64,000 bases of DNA. Origin: Mesorhizobium sp. Root157 (GTDB lineage Bacteria > Pseudomonadota > Alphaproteobacteria > Rhizobiales > Rhizobiaceae). Under the pieces are notes generated by a model that worked only from the letters and a program-made list of their open reading frames with translations, did not search any database and was not told the DNA's origin. Shown here one piece after another: positions 25,102 through 35,502 of this stretch. The position numbers were made by a program, and so were the translations under genes. How positions within the stretch are numbered: the first letter of the stretch is position 1; each line of letters starts with the position of its first letter. The stretch spans positions 213,562 through 277,561 of the forward strand of contig NZ_LMGJ01000033.1 in the NCBI RefSeq assembly GCF_001427385.1. Direction: 5' to 3'.

Positions 25102-26730
25102 CTAGTCGCTCACAACGCCGACCGGCGCCGTCTCGATCCTGAAGGCAGCCGACATCAGCGCCCGAGTATAGTCAGTCTGCGGGTTTCCGAAAATCTGCTC
25201 GGACGGTCCAGCCTCGACGATCTTGCCGTTGCGCATGACGATGACGTGGTTGGCGAGCGCGCGAACCACTTTCAGGTCATGGCTGATGAACAGGTAAGCC
25301 AGATTGTGCCTGGCCTGCAGGTCGCGCAACAGGTCGACGACTTGCGCCTGCACGCTCATGTCGAGCGCCGAAGTCGGCTCGTCTAGCATGACGAAACGCG
25401 GCTTCAGCACCATGGCGCGCGCGATGGCGATACGCTGTCGCTGGCCGCCGGAGAATTCATGCGGATATCGAAAGCGCGTCGCGGGATCGAGACCCACCTC
25501 GTCGAGCACGTCGACGACGCGCCGGTCACGGGCTTCCGGCGAAAGCTTCGGCTCGTGAATCTTCAAGCCTTCTTCGATGATCTCGGACACCGACATGCGC
25601 GGGCTAAGCGAACCATACGGGTCCTGGAACACGATCTGCAGTTCGCTGCGCAAAGGCCGCATGTCGTTGAACGACAGTTCGTTGATGTCCTTGCCGTCGA
25701 AGCGGATCTTGCCCGTCGAGGAGATCATGCGCGCCAGGGCAAGGCCGAGCGTCGTCTTGCCGGAGCCGGATTCGCCGACAACGCCGACGGTCTGGCCTTC
25801 GCGCACGGTGATATCGATGCCATCGACCGCCTTTACATGATCGACCGTCTTGCGGAAGAAGCCTTGCTTGATGGGAAACCAGACCTTGACGTCGTCGCCC
25901 GCCATGACCGGACGGGCTTTCTCATTCGCAGCCGGCGGCTTTCCCTTCGGCTCGGCGGCAAGCAGGTGGCGCGTATAGGCATGCTGCGGATTGGCGAATA
26001 TTTCTCCGGTCGGACCTGTCTCGACGATCTTGCCCTTGGTCATCACGCAGACGCGGTCGGCGATCTTCCTGACGATGCCCAGATCATGGGTGATGAACAG
26101 CATCGACATGCCGTTCTTTTCCTTGAGATTGGCCAGCAATTCGAGGATCTGCGCCTGCACGGTGACATCCAGCGCCGTCGTCGGCTCGTCGGCAATCAGC
26201 AGTTCCGGCTCGTTGGCAAGCGCCATGGCAATCATCACACGCTGGCGCTGACCGCCGGAAAGCTGGTGCGGGTAAGCCGAGAGACGCTTTTCCGGCTCGC
26301 GGATGCCGACTTCGTTCAGCAGGTCGAGCGTGCGCTGCCTGGCCTGGCGATCCCCCATGCCCCGATGCAGCTTGAGCACTTCCACGATCTGCTGCTCGAT
26401 GGTGTGGAGCGGATTGAGCGAGGTCATCGGCTCCTGAAAGATCATGGTGACCTTGTTGCCGCGCACCGAACGCAGACTTTTCTCGCCAAGGCAAAGCAGG
26501 TCCTTGCCGTCGAACAGGATCTGCCCGGACGGATGGCTGGCAGTCGGATACGGCAGCAACTTCAGCACCGACAGCGCCGACACCGACTTGCCCGAACCAG
26601 ACTCCCCGACAAGCGCCACCGTCTCGCCCTTGGCGATATCAAACGACACACCGTCGACGGCCAGGGAGGTATTGCCCCCTTGCGAAAAGGCGACCGACAG
26701 GTCGCGGACTGCAAGCAGAGGCGCGCTCAT
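25102..26730 (-). CDS. yejF: peptide ABC transporter, dual ATP-binding protein
   Basis: A 542-residue fusion of two ATPase domains. Walker A GESGSGKS occurs near residue 41 and again as GESGSGKT near 322, each followed by [16 protein letters not shown] signatures and a Walker B. This tandem architecture is typical of YejF in the YejABEF importer of oligopeptides and microcin C-like compounds. It overlaps yejE by 4 bp. Confidence 0.93.
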   Translation of the reverse strand: MSAPLLAVRDLSVAFSQGGNTSLAVDGVSFDIAKGETVALVGESGSGKSVSALSVLKLLPYPTASHPSGQILFDGKDLLCLGEKSLRSVRGNKVTMIFQEPMTSLNPLHTIEQQIVEVLKLHRGMGDRQARQRTLDLLNEVGIREPEKRLSAYPHQLSGGQRQRVMIAMALANEPELLIADEPTTALDVTVQAQILELLANLKEKNGMSMLFITHDLGIVRKIADRVCVMTKGKIVETGPTGEIFANPQHAYTRHLLAAEPKGKPPAANEKARPVMAGDDVKVWFPIKQGFFRKTVDHVKAVDGIDITVREGQTVGVVGESGSGKTTLGLALARMISSTGKIRFDGKDINELSFNDMRPLRSELQIVFQDPYGSLSPRMSVSEIIEEGLKIHEPKLSPEARDRRVVDVLDEVGLDPATRFRYPHEFSGGQRQRIAIARAMVLKPRFVMLDEPTSALDMSVQAQVVDLLRDLQARHNLAYLFISHDLKVVRALANHVIVMRNGKIVEAGPSEQIFGNPQTDYTRALMSAAFRIETAPVGVVSD

Positions 26731-27878
26731 CTGAACGTCTTCCGCGGATCAAAGGCGTCGCGGGTCGCCTCGCCGACGAAAATCAACAGCGACAGCATGA
26801 TCGACAAAGTGGCAAAGCCGGTCATGCCCAGCCAAGGCGCATTGAGATTGCGCTGGCCCTGCTTGAGCAGTTCGCCGAGCGAGGCAGAGCCGGGCGGCAG
26901 GCCGAAGCCGAGGAAATCGAGCGAAGTCAGCGTCGAGATCGAGCCGTTGAGGATGAACGGAAGGAAAGTCAGCGTCGCCACCATGGCGTTGGGCAGAAGG
27001 TGGCGAAACATGATGGTGCGATTGGGTACGCCAAGCGCACGCGCCGCGTTGACATATTCGAAGTTGCGGGCGCGCAGGAATTCCGCCCGCACCACCCCGA
27101 CAAAGGCGACCCATGAGAACAAGAGCATAAGGCCAAGCAGGATGAAGAAACCGGGCGGCAGGATCGCCGCTACGATCAGCAACAGGTAAAGCACCGGGAT
27201 CGCCGACCAGATTTCGATGAAGCGCTGGAAGATCAGATCGGTCCAGCCGCCGAAATAGCCCTGCACGGCCCCGGCAGACACGCCGATGATTGCCGAGCCG
27301 AGTGTCAGTATGAGGCCGAACAGGACCGAGACACGAAAGCCGTATATGGCGCGGGCGAGAACATCGCGGGCCTGGTCGTCGGTGCCGAGCCAATTCCAGT
27401 TACCGGCGACACAGTTGGGGTCGGCTTCGCCTTGCGGATACTGGTTGCAGCGCGTCTTGGCGTCATATTGCCAGGATGGCCTGGCGGGCGCTGCCTCGGG
27501 AACCGAGTTGTTGACGGTGCGATAGGAATAGCGGATCGGTGGCCAGACCATCCAGCCATTGGCGTTGATCTCGTCCTGAATGACCGGATCGCGATAGTCG
27601 GTGACGGCATAGAAGCCGCCAAACTTCTCTTCCGGATAGGCGACCAGCACCGGGAACAGGATTTCGCCCTTGTAGGAGGCGATGACCGGCTTGTCGTTGG
27701 CAATGAACTCCGCAAACAGCGACAGCACGAACAGAGCGAGGAAAATCCACAACGACCAGTAACCGCGCCGGTTCGCCTTGAAATTCGCCCAACGCCGCTT
27801 GTTGAGCGGTGAAAGCCAAGGGCGCTTTACCCGGCCTGTCGGAACTTCAGCGCCGTTGCTCAACTCGAGGTTTGTCAT
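26727..27878 (-). CDS. yejE: peptide ABC transporter permease
   Basis: A 383-residue inner-membrane permease. A first membrane segment near residue 38-58 is followed by a long periplasmic insertion (about residues 70-165), which is characteristic of YejE, then five segments with an EAA loop (ARALGVPNRTIMFRHLLP). The start overlaps the yejB stop by one base (TGATG). Confidence 0.92.
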   Translation of the reverse strand: MTNLELSNGAEVPTGRVKRPWLSPLNKRRWANFKANRRGYWSLWIFLALFVLSLFAEFIANDKPVIASYKGEILFPVLVAYPEEKFGGFYAVTDYRDPVIQDEINANGWMVWPPIRYSYRTVNNSVPEAAPARPSWQYDAKTRCNQYPQGEADPNCVAGNWNWLGTDDQARDVLARAIYGFRVSVLFGLILTLGSAIIGVSAGAVQGYFGGWTDLIFQRFIEIWSAIPVLYLLLIVAAILPPGFFILLGLMLLFSWVAFVGVVRAEFLRARNFEYVNAARALGVPNRTIMFRHLLPNAMVATLTFLPFILNGSISTLTSLDFLGFGLPPGSASLGELLKQGQRNLNAPWLGMTGFATLSIMLSLLIFVGEATRDAFDPRKTFR

Positions 27879-28981
27879 CAGACGTCCCGCCGCTCGAAGT
27901 CGATGCGCGGATCGATCCAGGTATAGGTGAGGTCGGAAACCAGGCTGATGGCCAACCCGATGAGCGAGAAGATGTAGAGGTTGGCGAACACGACCGGATA
28001 GTCGCGCTCCACCACCGAGCGGAAGCCGAGCAGGCCCAGCCCATCGAGCGAAAAGATGTTCTCGATCAGCAGCGAGCCGGTGAAGAAGGCCGAAATGAAG
28101 GCGCCCGGAAAACCGGCAATGACGATCAGCATGGCGTTTCGGAACACGTGTCCGTAAAGAACCTGCCGCTCAGAGAGGCCTTTGGCGCGCGCCGTCACCA
28201 CGTATTGCTTGCGGATTTCGTCGAGGAAGGAATTCTTCGTCAACAGTGTCGTGGTGGCGAAGGCCGACAGCACCATGGCCGTCAGTGGAAGCGCCAGGTG
28301 CCAGAAATAGTCGAGGATACGGGCCGGCCACGACAACTGCCCCCAATTGTCGGAGGTCAGGCCGCGCAGCGGAAACCAGTCGTAGAACGAGCCTCCCGCG
28401 AACAGCACCATCAACAGGATGGCGAACAGGAAGCCCGGAATGGCGTAGGCGACGATAACGATGCCGCTGGTCCACACATCGAATGCCGACCCGTCCTTGA
28501 CCGCCTTGCGGATGCCGAGCGGGATCGAAATCAGGTAGGAAATCAGCGTTATCCATAGGCCGAGCGAGATCGACACCGGCATTTTCTCCAGGATCAGGTC
28601 GATCACCGAAATGTCGCGGAAGTAGCTGTCGCCGAAGTCGAAGCGAGCATAATCCCATATCATCTTGCCAAAGCGCTCTAGCGGCGGCTTGTCGAAACCG
28701 AACTGCTTTTCCAGCTTGGCGATGAATTCCGGATCGAGGCCCTGGGCGCCGCGATATTTGGAACTGACGTCGCCGCCGACATCGAGATTGCCGCCGACAA
28801 TGTCGCCTCCGCCACCCCCGCCAATCCGGTCGCTAGCGTCGCCGCCCTGACCGGTCAGTTTGGCGATGACCTGCTCGACAGGGCCACCGGGGGCGAACTG
28901 GATGACTGCGAAAGAGATGGCCATGATGCCGAGCAGGGTCGGAATCATCAAAAGAACGCGACGCAGGATATAGGCACCCAT
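27878..28981 (-). CDS. yejB: peptide ABC transporter permease
   Basis: A 367-residue permease with six predicted membrane segments and a periplasmic loop enriched in Gly ([15 protein letters not shown], about residues 52-67). The EAA-type loop [20 protein letters not shown] contacts YejF. It is 48 bp downstream of the second YejA-type gene. Confidence 0.92.
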   Translation of the reverse strand: MGAYILRRVLLMIPTLLGIMAISFAVIQFAPGGPVEQVIAKLTGQGGDASDRIGGGGGGDIVGGNLDVGGDVSSKYRGAQGLDPEFIAKLEKQFGFDKPPLERFGKMIWDYARFDFGDSYFRDISVIDLILEKMPVSISLGLWITLISYLISIPLGIRKAVKDGSAFDVWTSGIVIVAYAIPGFLFAILLMVLFAGGSFYDWFPLRGLTSDNWGQLSWPARILDYFWHLALPLTAMVLSAFATTTLLTKNSFLDEIRKQYVVTARAKGLSERQVLYGHVFRNAMLIVIAGFPGAFISAFFTGSLLIENIFSLDGLGLLGFRSVVERDYPVVFANLYIFSLIGLAISLVSDLTYTWIDPRIDFERRDV

Positions 28982-29029
28982 CAGGCCGCTCTCACGGTCG
29001 CTCTAGGTGGCCGGCGCTTCGTTGCAATT

Positions 29030-30898
29030 TCACCCCTTACCAATCTTCGCCGCCTTGTCCTTGTCGAACCACCAAAGAGCCTCCATCGCAAACCCGTAAT
29101 CCGGCTTCGGCTCCTTGAACCCGAACATATCCCAGAACGCGACGCGGTGATTCGCCGAATACCAACTTGGAATCCAGTCCATGCGCGCGCGCAAGACCCG
29201 ATCGAGCGAACGCAGCACTGTTGTCAATTGCGCACGGTCCTCGACCCGGTCGATCGCTTCAACGAGCGCGTCGACCGCCGGGTCGACCGTACCGGGCAGG
29301 TTGCGCGATCCCTGGATATTGGCTGAGCGCGAATGGAAGATTCCGTCCATGCCCTCGCGCGTCGGCGTTGGCGAGAACAGCACCGCCATTGCGATCATGT
29401 CGAAATCGAAACTGGCCTGCCTGGCCTGATGTTGCGCCGATTCGACCAGGCGAATCGAGGCATCGAAACCGATGGTCTTCAAATTCTCCACCCACGGCGT
29501 GTAGACGCGCACCAAACCTTCATCGTCGGCAAGGAATTCCAGCTTGAAGGTATCGCCGCTGGCGTTCTGGAAGAACTCGCCGCTCCGTTTCCAGCCGGCG
29601 TCCGTCATCAGTTCTTGCGCTTGGCGCAGGAGCTTGCGGTCGCGTCCGCTGCCATCGGAAGCAGGCAAGGAATAGACCTCGCCGAAGACCTCGGGCGGAA
29701 GCTTGTCGCGCAGCGGTTCCAGCAGCGCCAGTTCCTCCGCGGAAGGAACGCCCGTTGCCCTGAAGTCCGACTTCTCGAAATTTGACTGGGAGCGTTCGTA
29801 AAGGCCGTAAAACAGCGATTTGTTGGTCCACTCGAAGTCGAAGCACAACCCGATGGCGCGGCGCACCCTGACGTCGCGAAACCGCTCGCGCCGCTGGTTC
29901 ATGGCTGTCCCATACAGGAGCGGGCGCTTTTCCGAAGGAAACTCGCGTTTAACAACCTTGCCGGCGGCGAGCGCCGGAAAGCCGTAACTGGTCGCCCATA
30001 CGCGCGAAGTCGCCTCCTCGCGGAAAGCGACGTCGCCCTTCTTGAAGGCCTCGAAGGCGGCCTGGCGGTCGCCGTAAAACTCGATGCGTAGCGTGTCGAA
30101 GTGGAACAGCCCCCTGTTCACGGGTAGATCTCGACCCCAATAGCCGACGACGCGCTCGAATTCGATGGTCTGGCCGGGCTGCACGTGCCCCACCTTGTAG
30201 GGGCCTGAGCCGAGCGGCGCCTTCATGCGCGAACTGTCGAACGGCGCGGTCGCGAAATAGGCCTTCGACAGGATCGGGAACGTCGCCACGTCCAGAATGG
30301 TGCGTTGCGACTGCTTGCCGGAAAAAGTGATCCGCAACGTTCCGGCATCGACGGCGGCAGCCGCCGTCATTTCCTTCAACGGCAAGGACAAGTCCGGATG
30401 CCCCTGTTCCTTGAACAGGTTGTAGGTGAAAGCGGCATCCTCCGCGGTCAGCGGCGACCCGTCATGCCAGCGCGCCTCCGGTCGCAAGGCAAAATCGAAA
30501 CTGTTGCGGTCTGCCGCGATTGTAACCGTTTCAGCTAGCAGTCCATAGATCGAATCCGGTTCGTCCAGCGCACTGACCATGAGCGAATCGAAGCACATTT
30601 CCATGCGCGGCGGCGAATCGCCCTTGGACACGAAGCTGTTGAGCGTGTTGAAGGTCTGGGGGTTCTGGTTGAACAGCCATTGCGACGGGCCGAAGTTGAA
30701 CGTTCCGCCCTTCGGAGCGTCGACATTCACATAGTCGAAATGCGAAAAGTCTGCGGGGTATTTCAATTCGCCGAAAGCGGACAGGCCATGCAGCTTCCGA
30801 CCCGTCGGGCTGTTTGCAAAAGCCTTTCCGGGCAGGAGAGCAGCTGCCGCCGCTGCGGCACCCAGTGCGAGAAAATCGCGGCGCGAAATGGCCGTCAT
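29030..30898 (-). CDS. YejA-type extracellular solute-binding protein (second copy, Tat-like signal)
   Basis: A 622-residue family 5 (SBP_bac_5) binding protein for the Yej importer. The N-terminus has a twin-arginine signal (SRRDFLALG followed by an Ala-rich core), unlike the Sec signal of the first copy. Internal motifs such as YVNVDAPKGGTFNFG and FALRPEARWHDGSPLTAED match YejA proteins. The ATG at 30898 shares its A with the stop of the upstream gene (TGATG), so translation is coupled. Confidence 0.9.
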   Translation of the reverse strand: MTAISRRDFLALGAAAAAAALLPGKAFANSPTGRKLHGLSAFGELKYPADFSHFDYVNVDAPKGGTFNFGPSQWLFNQNPQTFNTLNSFVSKGDSPPRMEMCFDSLMVSALDEPDSIYGLLAETVTIAADRNSFDFALRPEARWHDGSPLTAEDAAFTYNLFKEQGHPDLSLPLKEMTAAAAVDAGTLRITFSGKQSQRTILDVATFPILSKAYFATAPFDSSRMKAPLGSGPYKVGHVQPGQTIEFERVVGYWGRDLPVNRGLFHFDTLRIEFYGDRQAAFEAFKKGDVAFREEATSRVWATSYGFPALAAGKVVKREFPSEKRPLLYGTAMNQRRERFRDVRVRRAIGLCFDFEWTNKSLFYGLYERSQSNFEKSDFRATGVPSAEELALLEPLRDKLPPEVFGEVYSLPASDGSGRDRKLLRQAQELMTDAGWKRSGEFFQNASGDTFKLEFLADDEGLVRVYTPWVENLKTIGFDASIRLVESAQHQARQASFDFDMIAMAVLFSPTPTREGMDGIFHSRSANIQGSRNLPGTVDPAVDALVEAIDRVEDRAQLTTVLRSLDRVLRARMDWIPSWYSANHRVAFWDMFGFKEPKPDYGFAMEALWWFDKDKAAKIGKG

Positions 30899-32781
30899 CA
30901 ATCGACGCTCTTGTACTTGGCGGCCAGCGCTTTTTCCTTTTCGGGATCGATCCACCAGGAATCGATGTCGGGACCGATGTAGGTCGGCTGCTTTTCCGGC
31001 ACCCCGAACTTGTTCCAGTAGGCCAGCCATACGTCAGGCCGGGTGAATTGCGGAACCACGTAGAAACTCCACAACAGCACCCGGTCGAGAGCGTGTGTCG
31101 CAGCGATCAGGTCGTCCCTGTCGGCTGCGAAGATCACACGCTCGACCAGCGCGTCCACCACCGGGTCCTTGATGCCTGAATAGTTGCGCGAACCGGCCGC
31201 GTCCGCGGCCTTGGCCGACCAGAAATCGCGCTGTTCGTTGCCGGGCGAATCCGATTGCGCCAGCACGACGGTGGTCATGTCGAAATCGAAATCGTTGACG
31301 CGATTGACATATTGCGACTGGTCCACAAACCTCAACGACGCGTCGATGCCGATTTTCTGCAGCATGGTGACATAGGGCATAAGCGTTGCTTCAGCCCCTT
31401 GCCGGTAGTCGAGGATCTCGAAGCGGACCGGTGCCCCGGACTGGGCGTTCACCATCTTTCCGCCCTTGATGACCCAACCGGCAGAGGCGAGGAGGTCGAC
31501 CGACTGCTTCAGGATCTTGCGTTCGGCCTGCGGCGTGTCGAAGGCCGGAAGCTTCCATTCCTGCGTGAACAGTTCGGGCGGAAGCTTGTCCTTGTACTGG
31601 TTGAGAATCTCCAGTTCCTTGCCTTGCGGCAGGCCGCTCGAAGCCAGATCGCTGCCCATGAAATAGCTGGTGATGCGGGTGTTGAGACCGAAGGATTGCG
31701 TGCGGTTGATGGTGTCGAAGTCATAGAGATAGGAAAGCGCCTCGCGCACGCGTCGATCCTGGAAAAACGGACGGCGCGTATTGATCGCAAAACCCTGCAT
31801 ATTGGCGCGCGACATCGCCTTGAATTCTTCCTTGATGACATCGCCTGCCTTCAGCGCCGGGAAATCATACTTGGTCTTCCAGTCCCGACCGCTGTTTTCC
31901 TGATTTATGTCCTGCAGGCCGCCTTTGGTGAAGGCCAGCCACTCGGCGTTCTCATCGAGGAAATAGGTGTAGCGGCGGGTGTCCCAATTCTCGCGTCCGA
32001 TCTTGACCGGCAGTTTGGCGCCCCAATAGTCCGGCACGCGCTCCCAGATGATTTCCGCTCCCGGCTTGAAGCTCTTGATCTTGTAGGCGGCGGAGCCGAG
32101 CGGAATTTCCAGCGTCGGCTTGGTGACGTCGCGCTTCTTGCCGCTGGCATCGGTCCCTTCCCACCAGTGCTTCGGCAGCACGACGAGGTCGCCCAGGATC
32201 TTCGGCAGTTCGCGGTTGCCTTTCTGGTCGAAGGTGAACTCGACCTCGCGGTCGGAAACGGCCTTCGCTTCCGTGACGTTCTCGAAATAGCGGTTGTACA
32301 TCGGGCTGTTGGCCTTCAGCACGTTGAAAGACCAGACAATGTCATCGACGGTGATCGGCTGGCCGTCATGCCACTTGGCGCGCGTATCGAGCCGATAGGT
32401 CGCCGACGAATAGTCGTCCGGATATTTGTAGGCATCCGCGACCAGCGGATGCGAGACGCTGCCCTCGTCGACCGATTGTTCCATCAGCGTATCGTAGAGC
32501 AGCCCACCGCCGATCGGGGCGAAGCCGGCGGCGGGTGAACCCTGGACGATGTAGGGGTTGAAACTGTCGTAGGTACCCACAACCGTCGAATTGAGCGCGC
32601 CGCCCTTCGGCACATCCGGGTTCACATAGTCGTAGTGCTGGAAATTCTCGCCATATTTGGATTCGCCGATCAGGGATGAGGTGGTGTGCCATTCGTCGGC
32701 GCGACCGGTTTCAGTTCCGAAAATCAGCAGCGACGCCGCAAGGGAGGCCATCGCCCAAATGCCCGCTCGGTGAAACCTCAT
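30898..32781 (-). CDS. yejA: YejA-type extracellular solute-binding protein (first copy)
   Basis: A 627-residue periplasmic binding protein with a Sec signal ending near residue 28 (ETGRA-D). It opens the yejA-yejA-yejB-yejE-yejF-ghrA operon. YVNPDVPKGGALNSTVVGTY and LDTRAKWHDGQPITVDDIVW are family hallmarks for peptide-binding SBPs. It differs substantially from the downstream copy, suggesting separate ligand ranges for one channel. Confidence 0.9.
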   Translation of the reverse strand: MRFHRAGIWAMASLAASLLIFGTETGRADEWHTTSSLIGESKYGENFQHYDYVNPDVPKGGALNSTVVGTYDSFNPYIVQGSPAAGFAPIGGGLLYDTLMEQSVDEGSVSHPLVADAYKYPDDYSSATYRLDTRAKWHDGQPITVDDIVWSFNVLKANSPMYNRYFENVTEAKAVSDREVEFTFDQKGNRELPKILGDLVVLPKHWWEGTDASGKKRDVTKPTLEIPLGSAAYKIKSFKPGAEIIWERVPDYWGAKLPVKIGRENWDTRRYTYFLDENAEWLAFTKGGLQDINQENSGRDWKTKYDFPALKAGDVIKEEFKAMSRANMQGFAINTRRPFFQDRRVREALSYLYDFDTINRTQSFGLNTRITSYFMGSDLASSGLPQGKELEILNQYKDKLPPELFTQEWKLPAFDTPQAERKILKQSVDLLASAGWVIKGGKMVNAQSGAPVRFEILDYRQGAEATLMPYVTMLQKIGIDASLRFVDQSQYVNRVNDFDFDMTTVVLAQSDSPGNEQRDFWSAKAADAAGSRNYSGIKDPVVDALVERVIFAADRDDLIAATHALDRVLLWSFYVVPQFTRPDVWLAYWNKFGVPEKQPTYIGPDIDSWWIDPEKEKALAAKYKSVD

Positions 32782-32884
32782 CGCATTCCCTTTGAAAAAT
32801 ATCCGAACCGCAATCTAGACCATCCGCCGGCGATGGGAACCGGCAAGGCAGCCGATGCCCCTGCGCCGTGCAGCTTTTCCAACA

Positions 32885-32911
32885 AAAAAGCCGGGCGAAA
32901 CCCGGCTTTTT
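32885..32911 (-). terminator. rho-independent terminator of the cytochrome c gene
   Basis: Inverted repeat AAAAAGCCGGG (32885-32895) / CCCGGCTTTTT (32901-32911) with a 5-nt loop and, on the minus strand, a T-run. It lies 25 bp after the cytochrome stop codon. Confidence 0.85.
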
Positions 32912-32936
32912 CATGAATATGGCGATTACGATTTCG

Positions 32937-33605
32937 TTATTGCGCCGGTGCGTGTGCTGCACCCTCTGCCGGAGCGGCGGCATCGGCGGGAGCGGCACCT
33001 TCCGCAGGCGCTGCACCCTCGGCGGGTGCTGCAGCGTCCGCAGGCGCGGCTCCGGCTTCCGGAAGCGGAACCGGGCTATCGGCCTGGGTGCGCAAATAGG
33101 CAATGAGGTTGGCCCGCTCGTCGTCCTTCTTGATGCCGGCAAAGCCCATGGCCGTGCCCTTGACGAAGTTCTTCGGCGAAAGCAGGAAATGGTTCAGGTT
33201 GTCGAAAGTCCACTTTTCGGCGCCGCCCTTGGAGAATTCCTTCATGCCGCCCGAATAGGAAAAGCCTTCATGCTCGGCGACTGGCCGGTCGACCACGGCC
33301 CAAAGATCGGGACCGACCTTGTTGGGGCCGCCCTTTTCGATCGAATGGCAAGCCTGGCACTTCTTGAAGACCGCCGCGCCCGCATCCGCGTTGGCGCTGG
33401 CCAGGAGTTTGGCGATCGGCTTGACCGCATCCGCGGCGCCTGCAGCCTCGCCGCCGGTAGCAGCCTCTGCAGCTTCGATGATGAAACCCGGCTTTTCCGG
33501 AGCATGCGAGGAAAACAGGGCATCGGAGGCCAGCCCGACCGAGAAAACGACGAAAACGGTGCCGAGCAGTCCGCCCAGGACCTTGTTGACCTCAAATGAA
33601 TCCAT
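32937..33605 (-). CDS. membrane-anchored c-type cytochrome (CycM-like)
   Basis: A 222-residue cytochrome c. An uncleaved N-terminal membrane segment (about residues 10-30) anchors it facing the periplasm; heme attaches at CQACH (about residue 82-86) and the Met ligand is in [12 protein letters not shown]. It probably carries electrons between the bc1 complex and an oxidase. After the domain there is a 40-residue tail built of [13 protein letters not shown] units, which looks like a flexible low-complexity extension. Divergent from kdsB. Confidence 0.9.
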   Translation of the reverse strand: MDSFEVNKVLGGLLGTVFVVFSVGLASDALFSSHAPEKPGFIIEAAEAATGGEAAGAADAVKPIAKLLASANADAGAAVFKKCQACHSIEKGGPNKVGPDLWAVVDRPVAEHEGFSYSGGMKEFSKGGAEKWTFDNLNHFLLSPKNFVKGTAMGFAGIKKDDERANLIAYLRTQADSPVPLPEAGAAPADAAAPAEGAAPAEGAAPADAAAPAEGAAHAPAQ

Positions 33606-33796
33606 GCGCCCCAGGCTCCCTTTTCCGGCGGACTACGCGGTCCCCCGTCCGTCGGTATTCTCGCTTGCCCTGTCAGGGCGGTCAAATCGGGCGGAAACTA
33701 GGTCTTTTGCTCGGCTCTTGCAACACCTATAAGGGCGCTTCCAGTGAGACCTTTTGACACTTTTTCACCTGAGTTTTTTGAAGCACACACCATCCG

Positions 33797-34525
33797 ATGT
33801 CCACGCTCATCCTCATTCCTGCCCGCATGGCCTCGACCCGTCTGCCGGGCAAGCCGCTGGCCGACATCGCAGGCGAACCGATGATCGTGCATGTCGCTCG
33901 CCGCGCCGCCGACAGCGCCATGGGGCGCGTCGTCGTGGCCACGGATACGGTGCGTGTTGCCGAGGCCGTGCGGGCGCACGGCTTTGAAGCGGTGATGACC
34001 CGAGCGGACCACGAGTCCGGATCGGACCGTATTTTCGAGGCGCTTGAAGCTCTCGACCCGGACGGCAAGGTGACAACAGTCGTCAACGTCCAGGGCGATC
34101 TGCCGACGCTCGACCCGCAGCTTATCGGGGCCGCCTTGCTTCCGCTGGAAGATCCTCAAGTCGATATCGCCACGCTGGGCGTCGAAATCGTCCGCGAAGA
34201 GGAAAAAAACAATCCCAGCGTCGTCAAGATCGTCGGTTCACCACGCTCCGGCACTCGGCTCAAGGCGCTCTATTTCACCCGCGCCACAGCACCCTGGGGC
34301 GAAGGGCCGCTTTATCATCACATCGGGCTTTACGCCTACCGCCGCCAGGCCCTGCAGCGTTTCGTGGCACTTGGGCCGTCGCCGCTGGAGCGGCGTGAGC
34401 GGCTCGAACAATTGCGCGCGCTCGAAGCGGGAATGCGCATCGATGCCGAGGTCGTGCAATCCGTGCCGCTCGGCGTCGACACGCCCGAAGACCTCGAGCG
34501 CGCCAGACAAATGCTTTCCAGATAG
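33797..34525 (+). CDS. kdsB: 3-deoxy-manno-octulosonate cytidylyltransferase
   Basis: A 242-residue enzyme that makes CMP-KDO for lipopolysaccharide inner-core assembly. [19 protein letters not shown] at the N-terminus and [13 protein letters not shown] with nucleotide/metal Asp residues are conserved; [10 protein letters not shown] is also typical. It lies 12 bp before pheA on the same strand. Confidence 0.95.
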   Translation: MSTLILIPARMASTRLPGKPLADIAGEPMIVHVARRAADSAMGRVVVATDTVRVAEAVRAHGFEAVMTRADHESGSDRIFEALEALDPDGKVTTVVNVQGDLPTLDPQLIGAALLPLEDPQVDIATLGVEIVREEEKNNPSVVKIVGSPRSGTRLKALYFTRATAPWGEGPLYHHIGLYAYRRQALQRFVALGPSPLERRERLEQLRALEAGMRIDAEVVQSVPLGVDTPEDLERARQMLSR

Positions 34526-34537
34526 TCAGGTCGGATA

Positions 34538-35404
34538 ATGTCAGAAAAAACCAACAGAATAGCTTTCCAGGGCGAGCCGGGCGCCAATTCCGACACCGCC
34601 TGCCGCAATGTCTATCCGACGATGGAGCCGTTGCCGCGCCCCACCTTCGAAGATGCATTCAATGCGGTCGAGACCGGCAAGGCCGATCTCGCCATGATCC
34701 CGATCGAGAACACCATCGCCGGGCGCGTCGCCGACATCCACTACCTGCTGCCGGAATCGAAACTCCATATCGTCGGCGAATATTTCCTGCCGATCCATTT
34801 CCAGCTCATGGTGCTTCCGGGCGTGGCGCGCAGCGAAATCAAGACGGTCCACAGCCATATCCACGCGCTTGGCCAATGCCGCAAATACATCCGCAAGAAC
34901 AACTGGAAGCCTATGGTGGCGGGCGATACGGCCGGCGCAGCCAAGCTCGTTGCCGAGAAGCAGGACAGATCGATGGCTGCGCTGGCGCCAATTCTGGCAG
35001 CGGAACTCTATGGCCTCGACATACTGGAAGAAAATGTCGAGGACACCGAACGCAACGTCACCCGCTTCGTCGTTCTTTCGAAAGGCAAGAACTGGGCCGA
35101 CCGCGCCGTCAACAACTCCAGGATGATGACGACCTTCGTCTTCCGGGTCCGCAACGTGCCGGCAGCGCTCTACAAGGCGATGGGCGGCTTTGCCACCAAC
35201 GGCGTCAACATGACCAAGCTCGAGAGCTACCAGCTTGGCGGGGAATTCACCGCGACCCAGTTCTACGCCGATATCGAGGGCCATCCCGACGACGCGCATG
35301 TCGCGCGCGCGCTTGAGGAACTACGTTTCTTCTCGCGCGAGGTTCGCATCCTCGGGGTCTACGAGGCCAACGAATACCGGGAAAAGGTAAGCGGCGCCTA
35401 TTAG
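34538..35404 (+). CDS. pheA: prephenate dehydratase
   Basis: A 288-residue enzyme converting prephenate to phenylpyruvate in phenylalanine synthesis. The catalytic domain covers residues about 8-185, with the NVTRFVVL motif containing the catalytic Thr. The C-terminal ACT domain (about 198-270) carries NMTKLESYQ, the phenylalanine feedback site. No chorismate mutase domain is fused, as usual in alphaproteobacteria. The gene ends right at a palindromic repeat. Confidence 0.95.
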   Translation: MSEKTNRIAFQGEPGANSDTACRNVYPTMEPLPRPTFEDAFNAVETGKADLAMIPIENTIAGRVADIHYLLPESKLHIVGEYFLPIHFQLMVLPGVARSEIKTVHSHIHALGQCRKYIRKNNWKPMVAGDTAGAAKLVAEKQDRSMAALAPILAAELYGLDILEENVEDTERNVTRFVVLSKGKNWADRAVNNSRMMTTFVFRVRNVPAALYKAMGGFATNGVNMTKLESYQLGGEFTATQFYADIEGHPDDAHVARALEELRFFSREVRILGVYEANEYREKVSGAY

Positions 35405-35502
35405 AGCGCGTCGCGATCTTTCAGATTCGCTGGCGCGCTCTAAGTTTTTGTTTTTATGCATGTCGCCCGAAACCGGTTCCCACTTTCGGGCGACATGCAT
35501 TA
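35405..35502. repeat. mosaic palindromic repeat, type B
   Basis: Two hairpins: one with arms around AGAGCGCG and CGCGCTCT (35405-35442), and a perfect 17-bp inverted repeat at 35456-35472 / 35484-35500 with an 11-nt loop whose sequence (CCGGTTCCCAC) is the reverse complement of the core in the type A copies. It lies exactly between the convergent pheA and nudC and touches the nudC stop codon, so it may serve as a bidirectional terminator. Confidence 0.8.

Noticed and set aside
25459..27189. Long plus-strand open frame (576 codons) opposite yejF
   Set aside because: It is the antisense shadow of a clear two-domain ATPase with intact motifs; high GC keeps the opposite frame open. The Arg/His-rich translation has no domain.
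33753..33782. TTGACA-based promoter before kdsB
   Set aside because: The -35 is perfect but the only -10 at proper spacing is TTTGAA and would leave a very short leader; too weak to list.
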